A stretch of DNA of 64,000 nt, taken from positions 124,001 to 188,000 of the forward strand of contig CAWCZO010000008.1 in NCBI GenBank assembly GCA_963800065.1, written 5' to 3'. Position numbers and translations under genes: made by a program. Within the stretch, counting starts at the first letter, position 1; each line of letters begins with the position of its first letter. Shown here piece after piece: positions 16,014 through 23,449 of the stretch. This stretch comes from CAWJFJ01 sp963800065 (lineage in GTDB: Bacteria; Actinomycetota; Acidimicrobiia; Acidimicrobiales; UBA8190). The notes beneath the pieces were generated by a model. That model did no database searches and had not been told where the DNA came from. It saw only the letters and a list, made by a program, of their open reading frames with translations.

Positions 16014-17195
16014 TCAGGGGCGGAAGACGACCTTGATGGAGTGTGAGCCTTCCCGGTCGATGGCCGTGGCCACGGCGTCACGGTATCGCTCGAGTGGGAA
16101 TTCGTGGGTCACGATCACCTCGGTGGGCAGCAGGCCGGCGGCCAGGATGTCGAGGGCCCGGTCGACCGAATGACGGTTGGGCCCACCGGCCAGCCCCGGC
16201 GCCGAACCGGCATCGACGGTGTGGTCGATCGAGCCCACCAGGGCCGCCTCCTTGTACCAGACCGGCGTCAGGTCGACCTCGCTCACCCCGGCCGCCCCGA
16301 GGAGGAGGACGGTGCCGCGATGGGCGACGGCGCGCAGAGCCTCCGTGACCGAGTGCGGTGCACCCACCGCCTCGACGACGAAGGGAAAGCCACCCATGAG
16401 CATGAGATCGGTCCTCCAGCCCACGACCCGGGCGCCGACGAGATCGGCCAACTCCTCGAAATGGGCGTTGTCGGCGTCGCCGTGGACGACGTGGTCGGCC
16501 CCGCAGGCCACGGCGGCCTGCGCCTGGTGGGCGTGCCGGGCCACCACCGTGACCGGGCAGCGGGGGAAGAGCCCCTTCAGCGCGGCCACGGTGGCCAGTC
16601 CGATGATCCCGGCGCCCACGACGAGCACGGGATCGCCATCGGAGGGAGCGGCCCGAAGGAGGCCGTGGCAGGCGATGGAGAGCGGTTCGTACAGGCTGGC
16701 GCCCCGGTCGGGAACCGCCTCGGGGAGCGGGTGCAGCATGGAGCCGTGGGCCAGCACCTGCTCAGCCCATCCGCCGCCGAGACCCTGGGTGAACCCGAGG
16801 GTACGGCCCGAACTGACGATCCGGCTGTCGAGGTTGAGGCACGACGACGACCAGCCTCGCCCGCAGTTGCCGCACGGGGGGTCGATCCCACGAGCCGCGC
16901 ACGGGATGCACGGGTCGACGACCACGCGGGTCCCGACCGGGTGCGGAGACCGCGGTCCGGCCTCGACCACGTGCCCGCCGATCTCGTGGCCGAGCACGAA
17001 GGGGAACGAACCCATGGTCATCAAGGTGGGTGTGGGGCCGGTGTTGTGGGCGAAGAGGTGGAGGTCGCTACCGCAGATTCCGCCCGTCGTCACCGCCACG
17101 CGGCCCCACGCCGGTCCCGGGAGGTCGGGCTCGGGAATGTCGACCAGCGACGCCGGGAAGGCGGCATCGGCCATGTCGAATTGGATGGCGCGCAT
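16014..17195 (-). CDS. Zinc-dependent alcohol dehydrogenase (MDR superfamily)
   Basis: The 393-residue protein has the catalytic-zinc block GGICGSDLHLF and GHEIGGHVVEAG, a cysteine-rich structural-zinc lobe (residues ~100-125, CIPC/CGNC spacing longer than usual), and an NAD(P) Rossmann fold with VVGAGIIGLATVAAL. The substrate is likely an alcohol or sugar alcohol, but nothing in the sequence decides it. A TACGCT box (17207-17202) lies 6 bases before the ATG. Between it and the divergent oxygenase gene are only 76 bases. The extended cysteine lobe (C-rich GRGWSSSCLN) is unusual for the superfamily. Confidence 0.87.
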   Translation of the reverse strand: MRAIQFDMADAAFPASLVDIPEPDLPGPAWGRVAVTTGGICGSDLHLFAHNTGPTPTLMTMGSFPFVLGHEIGGHVVEAGPRSPHPVGTRVVVDPCIPCAARGIDPPCGNCGRGWSSSCLNLDSRIVSSGRTLGFTQGLGGGWAEQVLAHGSMLHPLPEAVPDRGASLYEPLSIACHGLLRAAPSDGDPVLVVGAGIIGLATVAALKGLFPRCPVTVVARHAHQAQAAVACGADHVVHGDADNAHFEELADLVGARVVGWRTDLMLMGGFPFVVEAVGAPHSVTEALRAVAHRGTVLLLGAAGVSEVDLTPVWYKEAALVGSIDHTVDAGSAPGLAGGPNRHSVDRALDILAAGLLPTEVIVTHEFPLERYRDAVATAIDREGSHSIKVVFRP

Positions 17196-17271
17196 GGCGG
17201 CAGCGTACGTGCTCGCCGGGCGTCGGAACCGCTACTGCGTCCGTGAGCCCCCTGGCGTAGAGTTCGAAGTG

Positions 17272-18156
17272 GTGCGGTTGTCGGATGCCACCCTCGACGA
17301 GGTACGTGAGCGGGGATTCGCCCTCGTCGAGGGATTCCTCGCCCCCGACGAGTTGAAGGCCGCCCAGGAGGCTCTGTGGCTCCACTTCCCGAAGCCCGAG
17401 GACTACTTCGCCGACCCGGCCGGGCATGCCGATTACGCCCGGAGCCAGTTCGCCGGGGTCGAGGAGTTCCCGTACCGGTCTTGGGACCTGAACAACCTGG
17501 CCTTCCACCCCGATCTGGTGGACGCCGCCGAGCGCTATCTCGGTACCACCGACCTGCACCTCTACAAGGTCGAACTCTGGGCCAAGTATGCCGGGGCCGT
17601 GAACTACGACCAACCCCTTCATCGTGACTACGGCAGCCACAGCCTGGTGACCCCCCGGGCCGACGCCCGCTACCAGCAACTGACGACGTTCATCTTCCTC
17701 TCCGACGTCACCGAGGAGGACGGCCCCACGCGGATCGTTCCCTATGAGTGCGGCAAGGATGTGCCCTTCACCCCGCTGTACATCGAATTCGGCGCTCTCG
17801 CCGGCGTCGAGGTCTCCGCCGTGGGTCCGGCCGGGAGCCTGCTCGTCTACCGCACCGATATCCTGCACCGCGGTTCCGACTTCACCGCCCCGGGGCGCTC
17901 GCGCTTCTCGATTCTGGCGGACTACCAGGTGAGGGGTACGACGTGGGGCGGGAAGATGGCGTGGCCGAAGCAGGCGCCGCATCGGTGGGCCAGGCTCATG
18001 CCCCGGTGCAGCGTCCGCCAGCGCGATCTCTTCGGCTTTCCGAGACCGGGCGACGACTACTGGAACGAGCAGACGTTGCACGACGTGGCCCTGCGCTATC
18101 CCGGCATGGACATGACGCCCTATCGACAGGCCCATTCTCCCCGGCCGCCCGCATGA
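17272..18156 (+). CDS. Phytanoyl-CoA dioxygenase (PhyH)-like Fe(II)/2-oxoglutarate oxygenase
   Basis: The protein of ~294 residues has the facial triad of PhyH oxygenases: QPLHRDYGSHSL (His and Asp) and TDILHRGSDFTAPGRSRFSI (distal His, then Arg for 2-oxoglutarate). The start lies at one of two adjacent GTG codons (17269 or 17272); the TAGAGT box at 17258-17263 stands 8 bases before the second, as expected for a leaderless gene. The stop TGA overlaps the ATG of the next gene (ATGA), so the two are translationally coupled. The substrate is unknown; it need not be a CoA ester. Confidence 0.82.
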   Translation: MRLSDATLDEVRERGFALVEGFLAPDELKAAQEALWLHFPKPEDYFADPAGHADYARSQFAGVEEFPYRSWDLNNLAFHPDLVDAAERYLGTTDLHLYKVELWAKYAGAVNYDQPLHRDYGSHSLVTPRADARYQQLTTFIFLSDVTEEDGPTRIVPYECGKDVPFTPLYIEFGALAGVEVSAVGPAGSLLVYRTDILHRGSDFTAPGRSRFSILADYQVRGTTWGGKMAWPKQAPHRWARLMPRCSVRQRDLFGFPRPGDDYWNEQTLHDVALRYPGMDMTPYRQAHSPRPPA

Positions 18157-19043
18157 CCAAGACGATGCTCTCCCGGGTCGCCGTCGTGCTCCTGATGGCC
18201 ATGACCGCAGTGGGCCTGCCGTCCGTCGCCGGGGCCGGCACCCCGTCGTGGTGGGTCCCACCTCTCGGGAGTCAACCGTGGCAATGGGAGCTCAGCCATC
18301 CCCTCAGGCTGTCCAATGCCCAGGACATGGGGACCGACGACAAGCTCCCCGACGGCAGGACGGCACCGGCTCCGGTCATCTACGACATCGACGGGATCAT
18401 CAATCCCGCCTCGACGGTTACCGCCCTGAAGGACGAGGGTAAGCACGTCGTCTGCTACATAGAGGTGGGGGCGGCCGGAAATTACTATTCGGCCGCCAGC
18501 GAGGGTGTCGACACCACCTACTACGACCAGCTCAGCGACGCCGACGTCTTCGGAAACAAGGTCCCCGGCTATCCCGAGTACTACCTGGACATCCGGTCAC
18601 CGGCCACGGTGTCCATCATCGAGTCGATGATCGACCAACAGTGCGCGGCCAAGGGATTCAACGCCGTCGAGACCGATATCGACGAGGAGTACGGGGACAA
18701 CAGTGGCTTTCCGTTGACACGGGCCGAGGAAGAGACGTACATGACGACCCTGGCCGATTACATGCACGGGCTCGGCCTCGGGTGGTGGATCAAGAACCCC
18801 GACGACACCGGCAGCGCCACCTACGCCACCGACATGTTCCCCCTGGCCGACGCCGTTCTGACCGAGCAGTGCAACCAGTACTCGTCGTGCGGCAATCTCT
18901 CGGCCTACCTGGGGAAGAAGGCGGTGTTCAACGCCGAGTACCACCTGGACCGGTCGGCCTTCTGTGCCAAGGACGACCTTCGCGGATTCAACGGTGCGCG
19001 TTTCAATTTGGACCTGACCGGCGTCAGGAAGCCATGTCAGTAG
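18153..19043 (+). CDS. Secreted GH114-like (endo-alpha-1,4-polygalactosaminidase-like) hydrolase
   Basis: The 296-residue product has a signal peptide (LLMAMTAVGLPSVAGAG) and a TIM-barrel core of the GH114/TM1410-like group: WWVPPLGSQPWQWELSH, VIYDIDGI, HVVCYIEVGAAGNYY, YLDIRSP and FNAVETDIDEEYG, where the Asp/Glu residues at strand ends would be catalytic. Characterised members cut galactosaminogalactan-type polymers. It starts by ATGA overlap with the oxygenase gene and its end overlaps the DUF302 gene by 10 bases, so three genes form one operon. Cysteine pairs fit an exported protein. Confidence 0.8.
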   Translation: MTKTMLSRVAVVLLMAMTAVGLPSVAGAGTPSWWVPPLGSQPWQWELSHPLRLSNAQDMGTDDKLPDGRTAPAPVIYDIDGIINPASTVTALKDEGKHVVCYIEVGAAGNYYSAASEGVDTTYYDQLSDADVFGNKVPGYPEYYLDIRSPATVSIIESMIDQQCAAKGFNAVETDIDEEYGDNSGFPLTRAEEETYMTTLADYMHGLGLGWWIKNPDDTGSATYATDMFPLADAVLTEQCNQYSSCGNLSAYLGKKAVFNAEYHLDRSAFCAKDDLRGFNGARFNLDLTGVRKPCQ

Positions 19044-19429
19044 CGGTGGGGGACGGAGTGGTCACCAAGGAGAGCCCCCGATCGGTGGCGGAAACCGTGC
19101 GTCTGCTCTCCGACACGGTGGCGGCCAGGGGGATGAAGGTGTTCGCCGTGATCGACCACAGTGGCGAGGCACGGGAACACGGTCTCGAACTGCGCGACAC
19201 CTCGGTCGTCATCTTCGGGAGTCCCGTGGCCGGGACCCCGGTAATGGAGTCGGCGCCGCTGGCCGCCCTCGATCTGCCCCTCAAGATCCTGGTCTGGGCG
19301 GACGGAGGGCGGACGAAGGTCAGCTACACCGCTCCGGCCGCCCTCGCCGCCCGCTACCGTTTGAACGACGAGCTGGCGGGCAGACTGGCCGGTATCGACG
19401 CGCTCACCGACGCCGTCACCGCCGATTAG
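19034..19429 (+). CDS. DUF302-domain protein
   Basis: The 131-residue product matches the DUF302 fold: SVAETVRLLSDTVAARGMKVFAVIDHSGEAREHG, VVIFGSPVAGTPVMESAPLAALDLPLKILVW and YTAPAALAARYRL. The family occurs alone or fused to various domains and has no settled function; a role in binding small ligands has been proposed. It overlaps the end of the GH114-like gene by 10 bases and so is translated from the same mRNA. No signal peptide is present, so it is cytoplasmic while its partner is secreted. Confidence 0.8.
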   Translation: MSVAVGDGVVTKESPRSVAETVRLLSDTVAARGMKVFAVIDHSGEAREHGLELRDTSVVIFGSPVAGTPVMESAPLAALDLPLKILVWADGGRTKVSYTAPAALAARYRLNDELAGRLAGIDALTDAVTAD

Positions 19430-19468
19430 TCGGCGCCCGCTCGCACGATCTCTGGCAGGATCGACCAC

Positions 19469-21022
19469 ATGACCGTCGCCAGCACAACCGGTGGTCGGTC
19501 GCGGAACCTCGTTCTGGCGGCCATGATCTTCGCCGTCTCGATGACGTTCATCGATCAGACCATCGTGTCCATCGCCGCTCCTCAGATCCAGAGACATCTC
19601 GGGTTGACGAGCACCGGTGTCCAGTGGGCCATCAACGCCTACCTGATGTCGCTGGCCGCCCTCTTCGCCTTCGGTGGCCGACTGGCCGATACCGTCGGTC
19701 ACCGCGCCATGGTCACCCTGGGCGTCATCCTGTTCGCCTTCGCCTCGGCCATGTGCGGTCTGACCCCGAAAGGGGGGTTGGCCGAGGCCTGGATCGTGGC
19801 CTTCCGGATCGTCCAGGGGGCGGGCGGGGCCATCATGTTTCCCGCTGCCTTGGCCATTGTGGTGCAGACCTTCGCCCTGCGCGAACGCGGCAGGGCGCTG
19901 GCGCTGTTCTTCGGGATCGCCGGAGGCCTCACGGCCATCGGCCCTCTCCTGGGTGGCTTTCTCACCGAGTGGACGTGGCGGGCCATCTTCTGGGTCAACA
20001 TCCCCGTCGCCGTCATCGCCCTGGTGCTGATCGTCGTCTCCAGACCGACCACGGCACACGAGTCGGCGCCGATGGACTACCGCGGAATGGTCATGGTGGC
20101 CGCCGGCGTGGCCCTGAGCGTGTTCGGTTTTCAGCAGTCGTTGATCTGGGGTTGGGGCAATCCGGCCATCGGCTTGAGCATCGCCGCCGGCGTGGCCATC
20201 CTCATCGTCTTCGGCCTCGTCGAGGTGCGTACCCCGTCGCCGCTCATGAAGATCAAGATCTTCCGCATCCGGGCCTTCCTGGTGGAGAACTTGGTTCTCG
20301 GCATCGCCATGCTGGTCTTCATCCCGGTGTTCTTCTTCGCCAGTGAGTACGCCCAGATCGCCCTGGGGGACACCGCCTCGCAGGCCGGGGTGTTCCTCCT
20401 CTATTTCTTCATCGGCTTCGTGATCGCCGCCCAGATCGGCGGGCGGATGCTCGACCGCAGCGGAGCCAAGCGGCCGGTCGTGGTGGGCTGTGCCCTGGCC
20501 GCCGTGGGGTTCTACCTGTGGGCCGGCCACGTGACCCGGCTCAGCTTCTCCTCTCAGCAGTGGGACATCATCGTGGCCGGGGCGGGTGTGGGGTTCATGC
20601 TCGGTCCGGCCAGCACCGACGCCGTCAACCGGGCCTCACGTCTCTCCTACGGCGAAGCCACCGGCATCACCCAGACGGTGCGGAACTTCGCCGCCAGCCT
20701 GGGCCTCGCCGTCCTGGGCACCATCCTGGTGTCAGAGTTCCGCTCCCGGGTGGCGACGTCGCTGGTCGGGCGGGGCTTGTCCCGGGCCCGGGCCTCGGCC
20801 GAAGCGGCGACCCTCTCGCAATCGCAGGGCGGCAGCGGGAGCGTCGGCCGCATTCCTCATTTCGTCAAGCTCGATTTCGCCTATGCCACGCGCTCGGTCT
20901 TCTACGTGATGGCCGGCATCATGGCGGCGGCGGCCGTGGTGGCCTTCGTGGGACTGCAGAGGGGACTCCAGGAGGAGCCCGCCGGGGCCGGAGGGGACAC
21001 GGCCGTGGAGATGTCTACCTGA
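19469..21022 (+). CDS. MFS transporter, 14-helix DHA2 drug-efflux type
   Basis: The 517-residue membrane protein has the DHA2 pattern: a first helix with DQTIVSIAAPQIQRHLG, motif A GGRLADTVGHR, motif C near GIAGGLTAIGPLLGGFL, and about 14 helices. It probably exports drugs or metabolites by proton exchange. A CAGGAT box stands 7 bases before the ATG, a weak leaderless signal. It begins 39 bases after the DUF302 gene and overlaps the convergent tetR gene by 8 bases at its end. A second DHA2 transporter lies beyond tetR. Confidence 0.88.
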   Translation: MTVASTTGGRSRNLVLAAMIFAVSMTFIDQTIVSIAAPQIQRHLGLTSTGVQWAINAYLMSLAALFAFGGRLADTVGHRAMVTLGVILFAFASAMCGLTPKGGLAEAWIVAFRIVQGAGGAIMFPAALAIVVQTFALRERGRALALFFGIAGGLTAIGPLLGGFLTEWTWRAIFWVNIPVAVIALVLIVVSRPTTAHESAPMDYRGMVMVAAGVALSVFGFQQSLIWGWGNPAIGLSIAAGVAILIVFGLVEVRTPSPLMKIKIFRIRAFLVENLVLGIAMLVFIPVFFFASEYAQIALGDTASQAGVFLLYFFIGFVIAAQIGGRMLDRSGAKRPVVVGCALAAVGFYLWAGHVTRLSFSSQQWDIIVAGAGVGFMLGPASTDAVNRASRLSYGEATGITQTVRNFAASLGLAVLGTILVSEFRSRVATSLVGRGLSRARASAEAATLSQSQGGSGSVGRIPHFVKLDFAYATRSVFYVMAGIMAAAAVVAFVGLQRGLQEEPAGAGGDTAVEMST

Positions 21023-21671
21023 CCTCGGCCCGCAGCCCGTCGCAGACGATCTCCACCATGCGCTGAAGAGCGGCGTCGTCGAGCCCGCCGTGCCCTCCCG
21101 CCTGACAGGCGCCGACGACCAGTCCGATCATCTCGTCGGTCGAGACGTCTGAGCGCACCTCGGCGCTGTCCACGGCCCGTCGGCGCAACTGGTCGATGTT
21201 CCGCTTCATCTCGTCCATCATCTCGAAGCACTGCGACTTGATGTCGATCCCGGCCGAACCGAGGGCTTCGAAGAGGTCCCGCTTGGCTGATGCCTGGCCG
21301 GCGAATTCGCGCAGAAAGGCGAAGAGCGCCGCCCCGGGGTCGGCCGCCCCGCATTGCGTCTTGGCCGACGCCAGGAGCTTCTCCAGGCGGGACACGACGA
21401 TGGCCTCGAACAGGGCCTCCTTGGTGGGGAAGTGACGGTAGAGGGTCCCCACCCCGAGACCGGCGCGGCCGGCCACGGTGTCGATGGGGACCGACACCCC
21501 CTCGGTGGCGAAGATCTCTTCGGCCGCCTCGAGGATCCGGGCCCTGTTCTTCACGGCGTCGGCCCGCATCGGTCGCCGCCCCGGGCACCCCGGGTCTCCG
21601 TCCGGTGCCCGTGACCCGTCGGCGGAGACCCCGGGTTCGTGGCCCGGTGCCGTCTGTGGCTTCACCGTCAT
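21015..21671 (-). CDS. TetR-family transcriptional repressor
   Basis: The 218-residue protein has a TetR HTH near residues 55-85 (ILEAAEEIFATEGVSVPIDT, GVGTLYRHFPTKEALFEAIV) and an all-helical C-terminal ligand domain. The N-terminal ~35 residues are a disordered Pro/Gly-rich extension. GGGGGA precedes the ATG at 21671; ATG 21689 is in the same frame. The intergenic region to the divergent MFS gene has an 18-base palindrome inside a strong promoter, the likely operator. It therefore most probably controls the transporter at 21847 and perhaps itself. Confidence 0.87.
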   Translation of the reverse strand: MTVKPQTAPGHEPGVSADGSRAPDGDPGCPGRRPMRADAVKNRARILEAAEEIFATEGVSVPIDTVAGRAGLGVGTLYRHFPTKEALFEAIVVSRLEKLLASAKTQCGAADPGAALFAFLREFAGQASAKRDLFEALGSAGIDIKSQCFEMMDEMKRNIDQLRRRAVDSAEVRSDVSTDEMIGLVVGACQAGGHGGLDDAALQRMVEIVCDGLRAEVR

Positions 21672-21694
21672 GACGTCGTCCCCCAACATCGGTG

Positions 21695-21724
21695 TTGACA
21701 AACGGAACGCACGTTCCGTATAGT
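21695..21724 (+). promoter_or_regulatory. Strong promoter with embedded TetR operator
   Basis: TTGACA (21695-21700) and TATAGT (21719-21724) are separated by 18 bases. The spacer is filled by the palindrome ACGGAACG-CA-CGTTCCGT (21702-21719), perfect apart from the central CA. A further half site ACGGAA follows at about 21733-21738. A repressor bound here would block the polymerase completely. Confidence 0.75.
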
Positions 21725-21846
21725 ACCCTATAAACGGAATCCCGGCTCCGATTGTAGACCGCTCCCGACCCGATGGCCAGGACGATCTGCCGGCCGGACG
21801 GCCACCCCGGATCTCGGCCCAGACCCACGAACACGGAGGCACGCCC

Positions 21847-23370
21847 ATGACCACGACCGACACGGTCACGACGATCACGGCGCCCGTCGAGGCGCCCGAT
21901 CCCCGGCGCTACTGGTCCCTGGCCGTGATCGCCCTGGCCCAACTCATGATCGTCCTCGACGCCTCGGTCGTCATCGTGGCCCTGCCCTCGGCCCAGCACG
22001 CCCTGCACATCTCCGTGGCCAACCGCCAGTGGGTCATGAGCTCGTACACCCTGGCCTTCGGGAGCCTCCTGCTCCTCGGCGGTCGGATCGCCGACTACCT
22101 CGGCCGGCGCCGCATGTTCATCATCGGACTCCTCGGCTTCGGGGCCGCCTCCGCCCTCGGCGGCCTGGCCCAGAACGAGGCGATGCTCTTCGGTGCCCGT
22201 GCCCTGCAGGGCGCCTTCGCCGCCGTGATGGCCCCGGCCGCGCTGTCGCTCCTCACCGTCACCTTCACCGAGACCCGGGAGCGAGCGCGGGCCTTCGGCG
22301 TCTACGGCGCCATCGCCGGCAGCGGAGCGGCCATCGGCCTGGTCCTGGGCGGGACCCTCACCCAGCTGGCCTCGTGGCGGTGGACCCTCCTCATCAACGT
22401 GCCCATCGCCGCCGTGGCCGCCGTGGCGGCGACCCGGGTGGTCCGCGAAAGCCGCGGTGAGTCGCGGGGAGGGTACGACCTGCCTGGTGCCGTGACGGTC
22501 ACCGGTGGGCTCTTCCTGCTCGTCTACGGCTTCACCATGGCCGGCACCCACGGATGGGCGGCGCCGATCACCGTCGCCCTGCTCGGCGGCGCCGTCGTCA
22601 TGCTCGGCGTCTTCGCCGCCATCGAGTTGCGGTCGGAGCACCCGCTCCTGCCGTTGCGCGTCGTCCTCGACCGCAACCGGGGCGGCTCGTACCTCGCTTC
22701 GCTGCTGGTCGGCAGCGCCATGTTGGGCACCTTCCTCTTCCTCACCTACTACTTCCAGGGAACGCTGCACTATTCCGCCCTGAAGACCGGGTTCGCCTTC
22801 CTGCCCTTCTCGGGCGGGATCATCATGGGCGCCGGCCTGGCCAGTCGTCTCCTCCCGCGCATCGGGCCCCGGGCTCTGATGATGACCGGGCTCACGCTGG
22901 CCGCCGGTGGCCTCGTCTGGTTCACCCGGCTCGGATTGGACAGCACCTACCTGGGGCTCGTTCTCCCCGCCGAGGTCATGGTCAGCCTGGGCATGGGGAT
23001 GACCTTCGTCCCCATGAGCAGCACGGCGCTGGTGGGCGTCGACCCCAAGGACGCCGGCGTGGCCAGCGCCCTGGTCAATACCACGCAACAGGTCGGCGGC
23101 TCGCTGGGGACGGCATTGCTCAACACCCTGGCGGCCACTGCCGCCGCCACCTTCCTGGCCACCCACGCCCAGAGCGTGGTGGCGGTCCAGACGGCCGCCG
23201 TGCACGGGTACACGACCGCCTTCACCGTGAGCGCCGTCCTGCTCGCCTCCGCCGCCGTGGTGGCCGGAGTCCTCGTGCGGGCGCCGCGCCACCAGCCCCG
23301 GGCAGATCCGGCCCCCGTGACCGAGTTCGCCGTGATGGAACCCGAGGCGGAACTCGTCTCAGTGGTGTGA
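21847..23370 (+). CDS. MFS transporter, 14-helix DHA2 drug-efflux type
   Basis: The 507-residue protein has DHA2 signatures: LMIVLDASVVIVALPSAQ in helix 1, GGRIADYLGRRRMF (motif A), and GVYGAIAGSGAAIGLVLGG (motif C, antiporter type). About 14 helices are visible, and the tail is charged. GGAGG lies 8 bases before the ATG, and the 5' leader from the TetR-controlled promoter is ~115 bases. It is likely an inducible exporter of the ligand sensed by the divergent TetR protein. It is related to, but clearly distinct from, the transporter at 19469. Confidence 0.9.
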   Translation: MTTTDTVTTITAPVEAPDPRRYWSLAVIALAQLMIVLDASVVIVALPSAQHALHISVANRQWVMSSYTLAFGSLLLLGGRIADYLGRRRMFIIGLLGFGAASALGGLAQNEAMLFGARALQGAFAAVMAPAALSLLTVTFTETRERARAFGVYGAIAGSGAAIGLVLGGTLTQLASWRWTLLINVPIAAVAAVAATRVVRESRGESRGGYDLPGAVTVTGGLFLLVYGFTMAGTHGWAAPITVALLGGAVVMLGVFAAIELRSEHPLLPLRVVLDRNRGGSYLASLLVGSAMLGTFLFLTYYFQGTLHYSALKTGFAFLPFSGGIIMGAGLASRLLPRIGPRALMMTGLTLAAGGLVWFTRLGLDSTYLGLVLPAEVMVSLGMGMTFVPMSSTALVGVDPKDAGVASALVNTTQQVGGSLGTALLNTLAATAAATFLATHAQSVVAVQTAAVHGYTTAFTVSAVLLASAAVVAGVLVRAPRHQPRADPAPVTEFAVMEPEAELVSVV

Positions 23371-23449
23371 CACCGCTCCGTGGCGCCCGGGCCGGTCAGG
23401 CCCCGAGCATCCCCGCCACCCCCCACGAAGGCTCATAGATTCGGGGTCG

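Noticed and set aside
19037..20530. A 497-codon minus-strand open frame opposite the first MFS transporter
   Set aside because: It is His/Gly/Asp-rich, has no domain and mirrors the third-position bias of the transporter gene.
20902..23292. A 796-codon minus-strand open frame covering the second MFS gene and tetR
   Set aside because: It runs through the tetR gene in another frame and antisense to the transporter, without any recognisable domain.
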